A stretch of 55,822 nt of DNA from an uncultured Lachnospiraceae bacterium (GCA_910588295.1 CAJUQO010000014.1:1-55822), one strand, 5' to 3'; counted from the stretch's first letter, positions 1 through 8,812 are shown. A program made the numbers and translations. The notes: generated by a model not told the origin, from the letters alone.

Positions 1-138
1 TATTTTGATTATATCTCATTAGCCACTTCTGTTACAACTTTAGTATAGCACTTCACCCTTGCTCTTGGCTATACACTTCCCACTACCAGGGTGTGTTACG
101 GACTTTCACCGATTAGATTGCGCCCATACTGGGCGCAC
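1..138 (-). mobile_element. Group II intron, 5' part (runs off left edge)
   Basis: Read on the minus strand, the sequence begins with GTGCGCCC at 138, which fits the GTGYG 5' end of group II introns. An 8-bp hairpin (TGCGCCCA/TGGGCGCA, 119-137) follows, then GGTGAAAGTCCG and an AGCCAAGAGCAAGGGTG stretch, both typical of domain I of bacterial group II introns. The rest of domain I, the maturase and domains V-VI would lie beyond position 1. Insertion directly after a terminator hairpin is the habit of class C introns (known for the class; class assignment here is inference). Confidence 0.65.
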
Positions 139-142
139 CCTC

Positions 143-172
143 AAAAAAGGACAGCCCTTGTAATCGGGGCTA
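143..172 (-). terminator. Rho-independent terminator used as intron target
   Basis: On the minus strand AGCCC (171-167) pairs with GGGCT (157-153), followed after four bases by six T (148-143). The group II intron starts five bases further on. No convincing minus-strand gene is seen upstream between 172 and 419, so the transcript that this hairpin ends is not identified. Confidence 0.5.
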
Positions 173-312
173 TACCGCCTAACCTGAAATAGCTTCCCTC
201 TAACGGTAAACATTTCTCTTTCATGTCTTTCCGGACGGCCGTATCCCTGACGCTGATCATTTCTTTCATGTATTCCACAAAAAACCGCCACCCCCTCCCA
301 TCTGACTCATGC

Positions 313-341
313 TTGACTATATTTCCCGACTGTGTTTTAAT
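313..341 (+). promoter_or_regulatory. Promoter of the MATE gene
   Basis: TTGACT (313-318) and TTTAAT (336-341) are separated by 17 bases. Transcription would begin near 348, giving a leader of about 70 nt before the start at 420. Confidence 0.5.
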
Positions 342-419
342 CATAGGACATACCCTCAGACGGGCAGACCGCATATTTCCTGTAAATATGCGCAAAAGAA
401 GAAAGGAGGCCCCGTAAAC

Positions 420-1754
420 ATGAACAAAATCCGTTTATCCGAACACTTTACTTACACGAAGCTCCTTCGTTTCGTATTTCCATCCATCACCATGATGATT
501 TTTACCTCCATCTACAGCGTAGTGGACGGACTATTTGTATCCAACTATGCGGGGAAAACTCCCTTCGCCGCCCTCAATCTGATTTATCCGCTTCTGATGA
601 TCACGGGAGCCCTAGGATTCATGGTCGGCACAGGCGGCACCGCCATCGTGGCCCGGACACTGGGGGAGGGGAGACGGGAGGATGCCAACCGTTATTTTAC
701 CATGCTGGTCTGGGTAACTGTGATCGGCGGCGTCATCATCACGCTGGCCGGACAGATTTTCCTGCCCGCCATCGCCGTACTTTTCGGCGCTTCCGGGGAA
801 ATACTGGATAACTGCGTCCTCTATGGGCGGATCGTGCAGATGGCCATGCCTTTTTTTATGCTGCAAAACGTATTCCAGAGTTTTTTCGTCACAGCGGAAA
901 AGCCAAAACTGGGGCTGGCCGTGACCGTAGCCTCCGGCTGCACGAATATCGTCCTGGACGCCCTCTTTGTAGCCGTCTTTTCCTGGGGGCTGGCCGGAGC
1001 GGCCCTGGCCACGGCCATAAGCCAGATCGTAGGCGGCACGGTTCCCCTGATCTACTTTTCCAAGGAAAACAGCAGTCTGCTGCGTTTCTGCAAAACAAAA
1101 TATTATGGGCGCGTACTGGCCAACACATGTATCAACGGCTCTTCGGAGCTCATGAACTCTGTGGCCTCCTCCATCGTCACCATCCTCTTTAACTTTCAGC
1201 TCCTGCGGTTGGCCGGGGAGGACGGCGTGGCCGCTTTCGGCGTCATCGCCTATATCAGTTTTATATTCGCCGCCATTTTCCTAGGCTACGCCGTGGGCAG
1301 CGCCCCTATCGTCGGCTTTCACTACGGCGCCGGCCATCCGGACGAGCTGAAAAGCCTTTTGAGAAAAAGTCTCACACTGATGGGGCTTGGCGGCATAGCC
1401 ATGACCCTTTTATCCCTGGCGCTCTCCGCCCCCGTATCCCGCATTTTCGTGGGCTATGACGCCGGCCTGTACGCCATGACCGTGCGGGGTTTCAGGATCT
1501 ACTCCGCCGCCTTTTTACTCTGCGGTTTCAACATCTACGGCTCCGCCTTTTTCACCGCACTGAACAACGGCCTCGTGTCCGCGGTCATTTCCTTCCTGCG
1601 TTCCCTGGTCTTCCAGTCCGTCTGCGTCCTGCTCCTGCCCATTTTCCTGGGCCTGGACGGCATCTGGCTGGCGCTGTTGGCCTCGGAACTTTTGTCCCTG
1701 GCCGTGACGGTCTGCTTCCTGATTAAAAACGGGAAGAAATACCGGTATATTTAA
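420..1754 (+). CDS. MATE family multidrug/cation antiporter
   Basis: The 444-residue protein is an inner-membrane exporter of the MATE family (Na+ or H+ driven efflux of drugs or metabolites). About twelve hydrophobic segments are visible in two similar halves. The N-terminal half starts with the family-like stretch LRFVFPSITMMIFTSIYSVV and a GTGGTAIVAR motif after the second segment, and the length (about 440-460) is usual. The ATG at 420 is chosen because AAAGGAGG lies 7 to 8 bases upstream; the open frame continues to 309 without another good site. It converges on the helicase gene, whose end is 20 bases away. The substrate cannot be told from sequence. Confidence 0.9.
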   Translation: MNKIRLSEHFTYTKLLRFVFPSITMMIFTSIYSVVDGLFVSNYAGKTPFAALNLIYPLLMITGALGFMVGTGGTAIVARTLGEGRREDANRYFTMLVWVTVIGGVIITLAGQIFLPAIAVLFGASGEILDNCVLYGRIVQMAMPFFMLQNVFQSFFVTAEKPKLGLAVTVASGCTNIVLDALFVAVFSWGLAGAALATAISQIVGGTVPLIYFSKENSSLLRFCKTKYYGRVLANTCINGSSELMNSVASSIVTILFNFQLLRLAGEDGVAAFGVIAYISFIFAAIFLGYAVGSAPIVGFHYGAGHPDELKSLLRKSLTLMGLGGIAMTLLSLALSAPVSRIFVGYDAGLYAMTVRGFRIYSAAFLLCGFNIYGSAFFTALNNGLVSAVISFLRSLVFQSVCVLLLPIFLGLDGIWLALLASELLSLAVTVCFLIKNGKKYRYI

Positions 1755-1774
1755 TGATAAAAGCTCACGCTCCC

Positions 1775-4700
1775 CTACATCAGCAGCTCCAGCAGTTCCT
1801 CCCTGCTCATGCTACCGATGCTGGCCGCGTCCCCGCTCAGAATCTGGTCCGCCAGATTCTGCTTGCTCTCCTGTAATTTGCAGATTTTTTCCTCAATAGT
1901 GTTTTTCATAATCAGTTTAAACACCGAAACCACCTTTGCCTGTCCGATCCTGTGTGCCCGATCCGTAGCCTGGTTCTGCACCGCCACATTCCACCAGGGA
2001 TCATAGTGAATCACCACATCCGCCCCGGTCAGGTTCAGTCCCGTGCCCCCGGCTTTCAGGGAGATCAAAAATACCTGCACCCGGTCTTTATTGAACTGCC
2101 GCACCAGCGAGAGCCGCTTCTCCTTGGGTGTGCTGCCGGTGATCTCATAGAAAGTGATCCCCCTGTCCGAAAAAGCCTGGCGGATCCGCTCCAACATCGT
2201 GGTAAACTGGGAAAACAGCAGGATCTTGTGCCCGCCCTCCACGGCACTCTCCACCAGATCTAGGCAGGCCGCAAGCTTGGCAGAGCCGCCCTTATAATCC
2301 TCAAAGCACAGGGACGGATCGCAGCAGATCTGACGCAGCCTGGTGAGTTCCCGCAGGATCTCCAGCTTGTTTTTCTGAAATTCCTCGGGATCCTGTTCAG
2401 CCAGGGTCTGGCGCATATGCACCACCTGGGCGTCGTAGAGCCGCTGCTGTTCCTCCTCAAACCGGGCATACCGGATTTCCTCCAATTTGTCCGGCAGATC
2501 CTTGAGCACATCTCCTTTTAATCGCCGCAGAATGAAGGGCCCCGTCATCTTCCGCAGCCGCCCGGCCGCCTTCTCGTCACTGTTTCGCACGATGGGCGTC
2601 TCAAACTCTTTCTTAAACGTCTCATACCGGTAGAGGAATCCCGGCATCAGATAGTCAAAGATACTCCACAACTCGCTTAAGCGGTTCTCGATCGGCGTGC
2701 CGGTCAGGGCAAAACGGGTGTCGCTGTGCACCAGCTTCACCGCCTTGGCCGCCGCTGTCGTATGATTCTTGATATACTGGGCCTCATCGATGATCTCATA
2801 GCCGAAACTGATATCCTCGTAGGATACGATATCCCGTTTCAGCAGGTCATAGGACGTCACCAGCACATCATAGGACTGGCAGCCCGCCAGCTTCTCCCGG
2901 CGCTCCTCCTGGGTTCCCGTCACCAGACACACCGAGAGTTCCGGGGCAAACCGGGAAAATTCCTCGCCCCAGTTGTATACCAGGGACGCGGGACAGACCA
3001 CCAGGGACGTTTTCAAATGGCTCTCCAGTTTCAGGGACAGCAGGGCCGTGATCACCTGCAGGGTCTTGCCAAGGCCCATGTCATCGGCCAGGATCCCGCC
3101 GAACCGACAGGTTTCCAGGGTGCGCAGCCATCGGAACCCCGTTTTCTGATACTTCCGCAGCACTTTTTGCAGCGTGGGCGGCTCCTCAAAATCCGCGTCG
3201 GAGACCACCTTGAACTCCTTGATCAGCTGTTTGAAACGGCTGTCCCGGTTGCTGTATACTTGATCGTTCTCCTCCAGCATCCGATCCAGATACAGCGCCC
3301 GGTAGGCGGGAATCTGCATCTTACCCTTTACAAACTCCTTCGGCGTCATGTGGAGGGCCTCCATCATCTCGCTGAGCATGGCCAGATTGTCATCCTCCAA
3401 TGAGAGAAAATCTCCATTCTTCAGCCTGTGAAAACGGCGCTTCATCCGGTAACTGGCCAGCACCTCCAGGAGCTCCTCCTGAGAAATATCCTCAGAGGAA
3501 ATGTCCAGGTTCAGAAGACCGCTCTCCAGGGAAACCCCCACCGTCACCTTCGTCCTTCGGGATACATTCAGCCGTTTAAAGCGATCTGTACTCCGCACCT
3601 CGCCCATGGCCATCAGCGCCTGCACGCCCTCGCTGAGCACACGGTAAACCGCCTCCTCGTCCTTTCCGCAATGATACTCCTGATGCCTTTCATCCAGCTC
3701 GGGGAAAAATTTACCCACCGTGTAACGGGCTTCCGACTCCCGATACTGGTCACGGAAAGCTTCCGCCCGCAAAACACTTTTCTGATCAGCCAGAGCCACC
3801 TGTTCCTCCCCGTACACAGCCATCGCCCGGCAGACCGCGTCCTGGTCCACCGCATCCAGATAAAAGACAAACCGCACGTCCGGCTGCAGATACTGCTCCA
3901 CCATCCCGGCATCCTCTTCCCGGATCTCCACATAGTCCCGCAGCGTCGGCAGCACCGTATAATAAAAAGCGGCCAGTTTCTGACGCCCCACCTTGAAGGA
4001 CAGGGTATTACATCGGGAACCGGACAGCAAGGGCTCCACATGCTCTACGAAATCTTTTTCCAGCCGGTACAGCCGCAGATTCTCCAAATAATACCGATGC
4101 TGCTGCCCGCGGAGCAATACCGGCATATCTCCCGAAACCTCAATACCCTGGAACACATGGACATCCGTATCCTCATATTTCCGGATCGTCAGCTCCAGCC
4201 GGGGATTGCCCTCCGCGCAGGTCAGCACGCCCTTTTTCACCGGCTTGACCGTACGGTTTTCATATTCCGCCTCCCCGTCCTCACAGAGATCGTAAAAAAT
4301 ATCCAGCCGCCGTCCCGAGAGCTGGATCTGCTGGCTGACAGTGTTTCTCATCCGGTATCCGCCGTAGCTGTCCGCATAGCGCTGGATAAATTCCTCCTCG
4401 TCGCTGACAATCTCCTGGATAAACGATATGTATTTCCTGCTGTCCCCGGAAAAATTCTCCAGGCTGTGGTTAAACTCTGCTGTGCTCCCGTAACGGCCAT
4501 TACCGCTGCTTGCCACCAGCGCCGTAAATTCCTTCATGTTTTTGATCAGATAGAGCCGTCCACCCTTCTCACCCACTTTAAAAGAGAGCCAGAACCCGTC
4601 TTCTTTCTGTACCACCCGGGGGCGCACCAGGAGAGGCAGCTCCCGCGTCTCATTCTGGGCCACCACGCCCACCGCCCGCCTGTCCTGAAACGAGCGGATG

Positions 4701-5395
4701 ATCAGCGTTCCCGCCTTGTCTGTGGCATCCCCCAGGCGGTTTTTAGTCGCATGCTCTTTGAAAAGCAAAAACAGAGCCGCCAAATGTTCACAGGTCTTCT
4801 CGGTTTTGCCATACCAGCCATAAGCGCCGCACTTGCACCCCGCCACGTCGCAGTATTTTGTTAGCACCTGGTCGGCTGTCATACTGAGAGATATTTCATA
4901 GTGGACATTCTTTTTAAGAAATGATCCCCTAGCCGCACAGACCATGGCGTCCTCGTATTCCGTATACCCCAGCTCCACGGAATCCAGACGGACAACACCG
5001 CCATCCACCAGCCTTTCCGCCTTTTTGAGATCTGATGCCGTAAGACCCAGCTTTTTCTGCAGCCCGTCCATCTGAAAATAGCTGTATTGATCTGCCTGTG
5101 CCCCTATCTCCGCAGACCGAGCCTTCCGCTCTTTTCGGAGCCTCTGCTGTACGGCAAAGATCACCGCGGCAATATGCTTGCAATTCCCTTTTCCGCTGGC
5201 CACCGGGCAGTTGCAGACCATGCTTTTCACCACGCCGCCCTTCATACCAATCTTCACTACATAGCCGGTTCTGTCCCGGACAAACGCCTCATAACCCCTG
5301 TCCGTCTGCTCCAGATTCGTCACGCCGCCGTTTTTATACAGTTCCCGCCCCATATTCAGTGTGGCCGGAGCAAATGCTTCTTTCCAGTCTTTCAT
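1775..5395 (-). CDS. SNF2-family DNA-dependent ATPase with SWIM zinc finger
   Basis: This 1206-residue protein is a bacterial SNF2/Rad54-type helicase-like translocase. The N-terminus has a SWIM zinc motif (CxC at residues 61-63 and CxH at 72-74) and a second CxC...CxH group near residues 185-205. A long middle region of unknown fold follows. The C-terminal third holds the ATPase, with Walker A DDMGLGKT near 775, DEAQ (motif II) near 868, and later helicase motifs LTGTPIENRLSELWSIFDYL and DRAHRIGQ. ATG at 5395 is preferred because a G-rich GGGGGCGG site precedes it; a GTG at 5422 lacks a site. Relatives are common in Clostridia and are thought to act in chromatin-like remodelling, repair or transcription recycling; the exact role here is unknown. 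Confidence 0.92.
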   Translation of the reverse strand: MKDWKEAFAPATLNMGRELYKNGGVTNLEQTDRGYEAFVRDRTGYVVKIGMKGGVVKSMVCNCPVASGKGNCKHIAAVIFAVQQRLRKERKARSAEIGAQADQYSYFQMDGLQKKLGLTASDLKKAERLVDGGVVRLDSVELGYTEYEDAMVCAARGSFLKKNVHYEISLSMTADQVLTKYCDVAGCKCGAYGWYGKTEKTCEHLAALFLLFKEHATKNRLGDATDKAGTLIIRSFQDRRAVGVVAQNETRELPLLVRPRVVQKEDGFWLSFKVGEKGGRLYLIKNMKEFTALVASSGNGRYGSTAEFNHSLENFSGDSRKYISFIQEIVSDEEEFIQRYADSYGGYRMRNTVSQQIQLSGRRLDIFYDLCEDGEAEYENRTVKPVKKGVLTCAEGNPRLELTIRKYEDTDVHVFQGIEVSGDMPVLLRGQQHRYYLENLRLYRLEKDFVEHVEPLLSGSRCNTLSFKVGRQKLAAFYYTVLPTLRDYVEIREEDAGMVEQYLQPDVRFVFYLDAVDQDAVCRAMAVYGEEQVALADQKSVLRAEAFRDQYRESEARYTVGKFFPELDERHQEYHCGKDEEAVYRVLSEGVQALMAMGEVRSTDRFKRLNVSRRTKVTVGVSLESGLLNLDISSEDISQEELLEVLASYRMKRRFHRLKNGDFLSLEDDNLAMLSEMMEALHMTPKEFVKGKMQIPAYRALYLDRMLEENDQVYSNRDSRFKQLIKEFKVVSDADFEEPPTLQKVLRKYQKTGFRWLRTLETCRFGGILADDMGLGKTLQVITALLSLKLESHLKTSLVVCPASLVYNWGEEFSRFAPELSVCLVTGTQEERREKLAGCQSYDVLVTSYDLLKRDIVSYEDISFGYEIIDEAQYIKNHTTAAAKAVKLVHSDTRFALTGTPIENRLSELWSIFDYLMPGFLYRYETFKKEFETPIVRNSDEKAAGRLRKMTGPFILRRLKGDVLKDLPDKLEEIRYARFEEEQQRLYDAQVVHMRQTLAEQDPEEFQKNKLEILRELTRLRQICCDPSLCFEDYKGGSAKLAACLDLVESAVEGGHKILLFSQFTTMLERIRQAFSDRGITFYEITGSTPKEKRLSLVRQFNKDRVQVFLISLKAGGTGLNLTGADVVIHYDPWWNVAVQNQATDRAHRIGQAKVVSVFKLIMKNTIEEKICKLQESKQNLADQILSGDAASIGSMSREELLELLM

Positions 5396-5584
5396 CTGCC
5401 GCCCCCGCAAAATTCTCTTCACGCAAAATCAGCCGCTCAGACAGAATCACTTTATCAAAAACTATCCTGCCTGACGGCTTCGTCCAAACCTGTGTTTTAT
5501 TCTAAGGGGTGGGTAAAATTCTGTCAAGTAAAGAATCGGCCCAACCGGACATCGCACCTGTGAAAACTTTCTTTCCTTTCCCTC

Positions 5585-5640
5585 TTGACAAAACTGGTCT
5601 GTTGTTATAGACTGGGTCTATGGTTGGTAATCGCCAACCA
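5585..5640 (+). promoter_or_regulatory. Promoter with two palindromes before blaI-like operon
   Basis: TTGACA (5585-5590) is followed by a weak -10 around 5605-5611 (TTATAGA). Two perfect inverted repeats follow: ATAGAC-TGG-GTCTAT (5607-5621), which overlaps the -10, and TGGTTGG-TAATCG-CCAACCA (5621-5640), which ends just before the AGGAGG of the first gene. Either could bind the dimeric BlaI-type repressor; the second could also form a hairpin in the mRNA leader. Confidence 0.5.
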
Positions 5641-5652
5641 AGGAGGAATTTT

Positions 5653-6012
5653 ATGGAACCATTGAAATTATGCGAAAGCGATTACCGCTTTATGTGCGTT
5701 ATCTGGGAGCACGAACCGCTTACATCCCGCAGTCTGGTGGAATACTGCGACAAACTTCTTGGATGGAAGAAATCCACCACCTATACCACACTGAAAAAGC
5801 TTTGTACAAAAGGCCTGGCACAAAACAAGGATACCATCGTCTCCTCCTGCATCCCAAAGGAGCAGGTACAGGCTTTTGCCAGCAGACATTTTGTGGATCA
5901 CACCTTTGGCGGCTCCCTGCCCCAGTTTCTCACTTCCTTTTTTGACGGAAAGGCCATCTCCGGGCAGGAAGCCCAGGAACTCAAAAAACTGATTGATCAG
6001 CACAGGAGGTAA
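5653..6012 (+). CDS. BlaI/MecI/CopY-type transcriptional repressor
   Basis: The 119-residue protein fits the BlaI/MecI/CopY family: a winged helix covers about residues 1-75 (LCESDYRFMCVIWEHEPLTS, then a wing with STTYTTLKKLCTKGL) and a short dimerisation helix follows. Such repressors are cleaved or released when a partner M56 membrane protease senses a signal. The length is typical. ATG 5653 has AGGAGG seven bases upstream. It is the first of three genes in one operon: the Cys/His repeat gene starts 8 bases after its stop, and the M56 sensor comes third, so it most likely represses the whole operon from the palindromes upstream. Confidence 0.88.
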   Translation: MEPLKLCESDYRFMCVIWEHEPLTSRSLVEYCDKLLGWKKSTTYTTLKKLCTKGLAQNKDTIVSSCIPKEQVQAFASRHFVDHTFGGSLPQFLTSFFDGKAISGQEAQELKKLIDQHRR

Positions 6013-6019
6013 CTGTATC

Positions 6020-6601
6020 ATGAAAAAAAATCTGCTGTTTATCACCCTCATCCTTCTCCTTTTGCAGGCGCCTGCGGCCGTGGCTGCCCACGGACACCAC
6101 GGCGGCGGTCACCATGGCTCATCCTATACGGCACAGCATCCATGCAATATGTCCAGCTGCAGGGAGACAGGAACACATACCCACAGTGGCAGACGGTATT
6201 ACGGCCATGCCGGTACATGCGTCACCTACAGCCAGTGCACTGTACGCAAATGCAAAAAAACAGGCCAGCATAAACATTATGGCATAACCTATTACGGACA
6301 TTGCGGCTCAGGCAGCGCCTACAGCCAGTGTACCGTAGCCGGATGTAAAAAAACAAAAAAACACCGACACAACGGCAAAACTTACTACGGCCATTCCAGC
6401 TGCAGGATCACCTACAGTCAATGCACGGTAAGCGGATGCAAGAAAACAACAAAACATAAGCACAGCGGCATATACTATTATGGGCACGCCGGCAGCGGCA
6501 AGGTATACAGCCAGTGTACCGTAGCCGGATGTACGAAAACAAAAAAGCACAAGCACAGCGGCAAATATTATTACGGCCACTCTGCCGTGACATCCTATTA
6601 A
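6020..6601 (+). CDS. Secreted Cys/His-rich repeat protein (metal-binding candidate)
   Basis: This 193-residue protein matches no named family that I recognise. A signal peptide (LLFITLILLLLQAPAAVAA) is followed by the His-rich start HGHHGGGHH and then five repeats of about 31 residues. The repeat pattern is QC-x-V-x2-C-K-K-T-x2-H-x-H-x-G-x3-Y-Y-G-H, that is C-x4-C-x5-H-x-H-x7-H. The first repeat is the most diverged and the other four are very similar. With two Cys and three His per unit it is probably a secreted metal-binding protein, for example for Zn, Cu or Ni; this is inference. ATG 6020 follows AGGAGGT. Its place between a BlaI repressor and an M56 sensor suggests it is the inducible effector of the operon. 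Confidence 0.8.
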   Translation: MKKNLLFITLILLLLQAPAAVAAHGHHGGGHHGSSYTAQHPCNMSSCRETGTHTHSGRRYYGHAGTCVTYSQCTVRKCKKTGQHKHYGITYYGHCGSGSAYSQCTVAGCKKTKKHRHNGKTYYGHSSCRITYSQCTVSGCKKTTKHKHSGIYYYGHAGSGKVYSQCTVAGCTKTKKHKHSGKYYYGHSAVTSY

Positions 6602-6659
6602 CACCTGTCGGCCATCCGCAGCCATTATTTCCATAAATTCCCAGGAGGCTATTAATCCT

Positions 6660-7904
6660 ATGAACAATCTGTTCCTGTCAATGCTCTCTATGAGCCTGAC
6701 CGCCAGCTACAGCATCTTAGCCGTACTCCTTGTCCGGTTCCTGCTGCAAAAAGCGCCGAAAAAATATTCCTATCTTTTATGGAGCGTCGTGGCGTTCCGG
6801 CTCTGCTGCCCTGTATCCTTTTTATCGGCTGTCAGCCTGTTCCGTCTGAAGCTCCCGGGGATATCCCCGTCTTTTTCCGCCGGTTCGGGGGGCATGTCCC
6901 CCCCGGCCGGTTTTTCCGCCGTTCTCCCGAATTTCGTCTCCCCACAGATATGGCTTATCCCGGGAACCGCTCTGTGGCTTACCGGCGCGGCTGCACTTGC
7001 GGCCTACGGACTGATCTCCTACATCCGTCTGGCGGGAAAATTGCGCATGGCCGTCCGCCTGAAAGACAATGTGTTCCAGTCGGAATATGTACAGTCCCCT
7101 TTTATCCTGGGGCTGGCTAATCCGAAGATCTATATCCCCTACCACCTGGACAGCCAGACTCTGCATTATGTCCTGCTCCATGAAAATTATCATATAAAAC
7201 GCTGTGACCATATCCTGAAAACTGCTGCCTATCTGCTGTTGGCCCTGCACTGGTTCAATCCGTTATGCTGGCTCGCTTTCCATCTGTTCTGCAAGGATAT
7301 GGAAATGAGCTGTGATGAACATGTGCTGGATCAGGAGGAACATATCTCCAGCGGCTACAGCGATGCCCTGCTCTCTTTTGCCCTGCGGCGCCGTTTCCCT
7401 TCACCCAGTCCTCTGGCCTTCGGGGAAACCGATATCAAAAAAAGAATCCTGCACATCCTGAGCTGGAAACCGCCCCGCTCCGCTGTCGTCCTGCTCTCGA
7501 CCGCCCTCTGCCTTGCCGCCGTCTTTGTCTGCGCCGCCAACCCCACCGCCGCCGGCCTGTGGGATGAGGATGTAGATGCTGCCGGAGACAGCATCTTGCC
7601 GGATGCGGATGAGGCCATCGAGAATGAACCCTACTCCGATACAACGGATTCAGACGGCTTTGCCCAGGATACGCCCTATACTGATATACCGGACATAAAC
7701 GGCTTTGCCCAAGATGCGCCGTCTTCCAATATGCCCGAGGCAGACGGCTCCGCCCGGGATGGGCTCTATGCCGATGTACCGGATCCCTCCATGTCTGCGG
7801 AAAATGGATACAATCCGGAGAGTGATTACTTTCCGGAATATAGCAGTTTTTCGGAAAGCCATCATTCGGAAAGCCACCACGCCGGGCATCATGACGGCGA
7901 ATGA
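6660..7904 (+). CDS. BlaR1-like M56 family membrane metalloprotease sensor
   Basis: The 414-residue protein is an M56 peptidase of the BlaR1/MecR1 type. Three or four membrane segments surround a cytoplasmic Zn protease with HENYH at residues 174-178 and a downstream EMSCDEHVL motif. After the last membrane segment (near residues 280-300) BlaR1 would carry a penicillin-binding sensor domain. Here there is instead an acidic outer tail of about 115 residues: four loose 15-residue repeats (D-x-P-Y-x-D-x-P-D-x2-G-x-A) and a His-rich end, ESHHSESHHAGHHDGE. The tail suggests sensing of a metal or of the neighbouring His-rich protein, not of a beta-lactam. AGGAGG lies 11 bases before ATG 6660. No clear terminator follows the stop. 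Confidence 0.88.
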   Translation: MNNLFLSMLSMSLTASYSILAVLLVRFLLQKAPKKYSYLLWSVVAFRLCCPVSFLSAVSLFRLKLPGISPSFSAGSGGMSPPAGFSAVLPNFVSPQIWLIPGTALWLTGAAALAAYGLISYIRLAGKLRMAVRLKDNVFQSEYVQSPFILGLANPKIYIPYHLDSQTLHYVLLHENYHIKRCDHILKTAAYLLLALHWFNPLCWLAFHLFCKDMEMSCDEHVLDQEEHISSGYSDALLSFALRRRFPSPSPLAFGETDIKKRILHILSWKPPRSAVVLLSTALCLAAVFVCAANPTAAGLWDEDVDAAGDSILPDADEAIENEPYSDTTDSDGFAQDTPYTDIPDINGFAQDAPSSNMPEADGSARDGLYADVPDPSMSAENGYNPESDYFPEYSSFSESHHSESHHAGHHDGE

Positions 7905-7928
7905 TTTTCAAATGATCAACCGCATTTT

Positions 7929-8387
7929 TTAAAATACCCCTAAACACTTCCCGATCCAGTAAACCACCCCCAGCGCCCAGCTGCTTAAAATACCGTACAG
8001 GATCACCGGTCCCGCAATGGTAAATATCTTGGCCCCGATCCCGAACACCTGACCCTCCTTCTGGTACTCAATGGCCGGGGCCGCCACGCTGTTGGCAAAG
8101 CCTGTGATCGGCACCAGAGCGCCGGCTCCGCCGAATTTACCGATATAGGGCCAGATATTCAAGCCCGTCAGCACCACGCTGACCAGCACCAGCAGGATCG
8201 AGCAAAAGCTCCCCGCCGTCTTCTCATCCAGCCCCAGGGCTGCCCCACCATTCAGGAAAGCCTGCCCCACCACGCAGATCACGCCGCCCACTAAAAACGC
8301 TTTACACATGTTTTTTGGCAAACTGTGGGTGGGGGTAATTTCCTCCACGTACTCCTGATACTCTTTCTTTTCTTCCTCCGTTACCAT
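7929..8387 (-). CDS. spoVAC: Stage V sporulation protein AC
   Basis: The 152-residue membrane protein is SpoVAC, part of the forespore inner-membrane channel that moves Ca-dipicolinic acid into the spore and out again at germination. After a hydrophilic N-terminus (VTEEEKKEYQEYVEEITPTH) come about four membrane segments, with the family motif GGAGALVPITGFANSVAAPA in the middle. ATG 8387 has AGGAGGTC just upstream. It overlaps the end of spoVAB by 7 bases, so the two are translationally coupled. It is the last gene of the spoIIA-spoVA run; no spoVAD or spoVAE follows here, because the next gene is on the other strand. Confidence 0.93.
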   Translation of the reverse strand: MVTEEEKKEYQEYVEEITPTHSLPKNMCKAFLVGGVICVVGQAFLNGGAALGLDEKTAGSFCSILLVLVSVVLTGLNIWPYIGKFGGAGALVPITGFANSVAAPAIEYQKEGQVFGIGAKIFTIAGPVILYGILSSWALGVVYWIGKCLGVF

Positions 8388-8812
8388 ATATGACCTCCTG
8401 TCCAAAAAAAGTACATCCATGCACCGGCCGCTTTTCCCAGGGCCAGCGCCAACACCACCAGCGCAAATCCCTTCTCGATTTTCGCCCGTTTCTGCAGCAC
8501 CGCATAAATATTGACGATCTCTCCCAAAGCCGCCGTCCAGCAGCCCAGAAACATCCCTCCCAGGATGCCGACAGCCCAAAGCGCCGGCATTCCCAGAGGA
8601 AGGCTGATAAAATCCAGTTCCAGCAGAATGCCGATGAAGATTCCCGCCATCATGCAATCCTCATACCAGAGGATCAGCCGGGTAGTGCCGCTGATGGCCG
8701 CCACCCGGGGGACAATGCCCAGGGCCAGAATAAACGCCGCTGTACTACAGGCCACCGCCATACCGGAAAAGAAAGCCACACAAAGTGCCGCCCCGGCCGA
8801 CACGATCCCCAC
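8381..8812 (-). CDS. spoVAB: Stage V sporulation protein AB
   Basis: The 143-residue hydrophobic protein fits SpoVAB in length, in its four to five membrane segments and in its place between spoVAA and spoVAC. Recognisable stretches are the N-terminal GIVSAGAALCVAFFSGMAVA and the central ILWYEDCMMAGIFIGILLEL. SpoVAB belongs to the spoVA operon needed for dipicolinate uptake by the forespore; its own function is not known. The start is a GTG at 8812, with GAGGA some 12 bases upstream. The gap to spoVAA is 39 bases. Expression should be under SigG late in the forespore by analogy with Bacillus; no SigG promoter was identified by eye. Confidence 0.88.
   Translation of the reverse strand: MGIVSAGAALCVAFFSGMAVACSTAAFILALGIVPRVAAISGTTRLILWYEDCMMAGIFIGILLELDFISLPLGMPALWAVGILGGMFLGCWTAALGEIVNIYAVLQKRAKIEKGFALVVLALALGKAAGAWMYFFWTGGHIW

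Noticed and set aside
141..395. 84-residue minus-strand frame ahead of the intron
   Set aside because: It reads through the terminator hairpin, has no ribosome binding site and no recognised family.
3428..4864. 478-residue plus-strand open frame opposite the SNF2 gene
   Set aside because: It lies wholly antisense to a well-supported helicase; high-GC third positions leave long open frames on the opposite strand and no family motif is seen.
6308..6667. 119-residue minus-strand frame opposite the Cys/His repeat gene
   Set aside because: Its repeats are the mirror of the plus-strand repeats; the plus frame has the signal peptide, the ribosome binding site and operon context.
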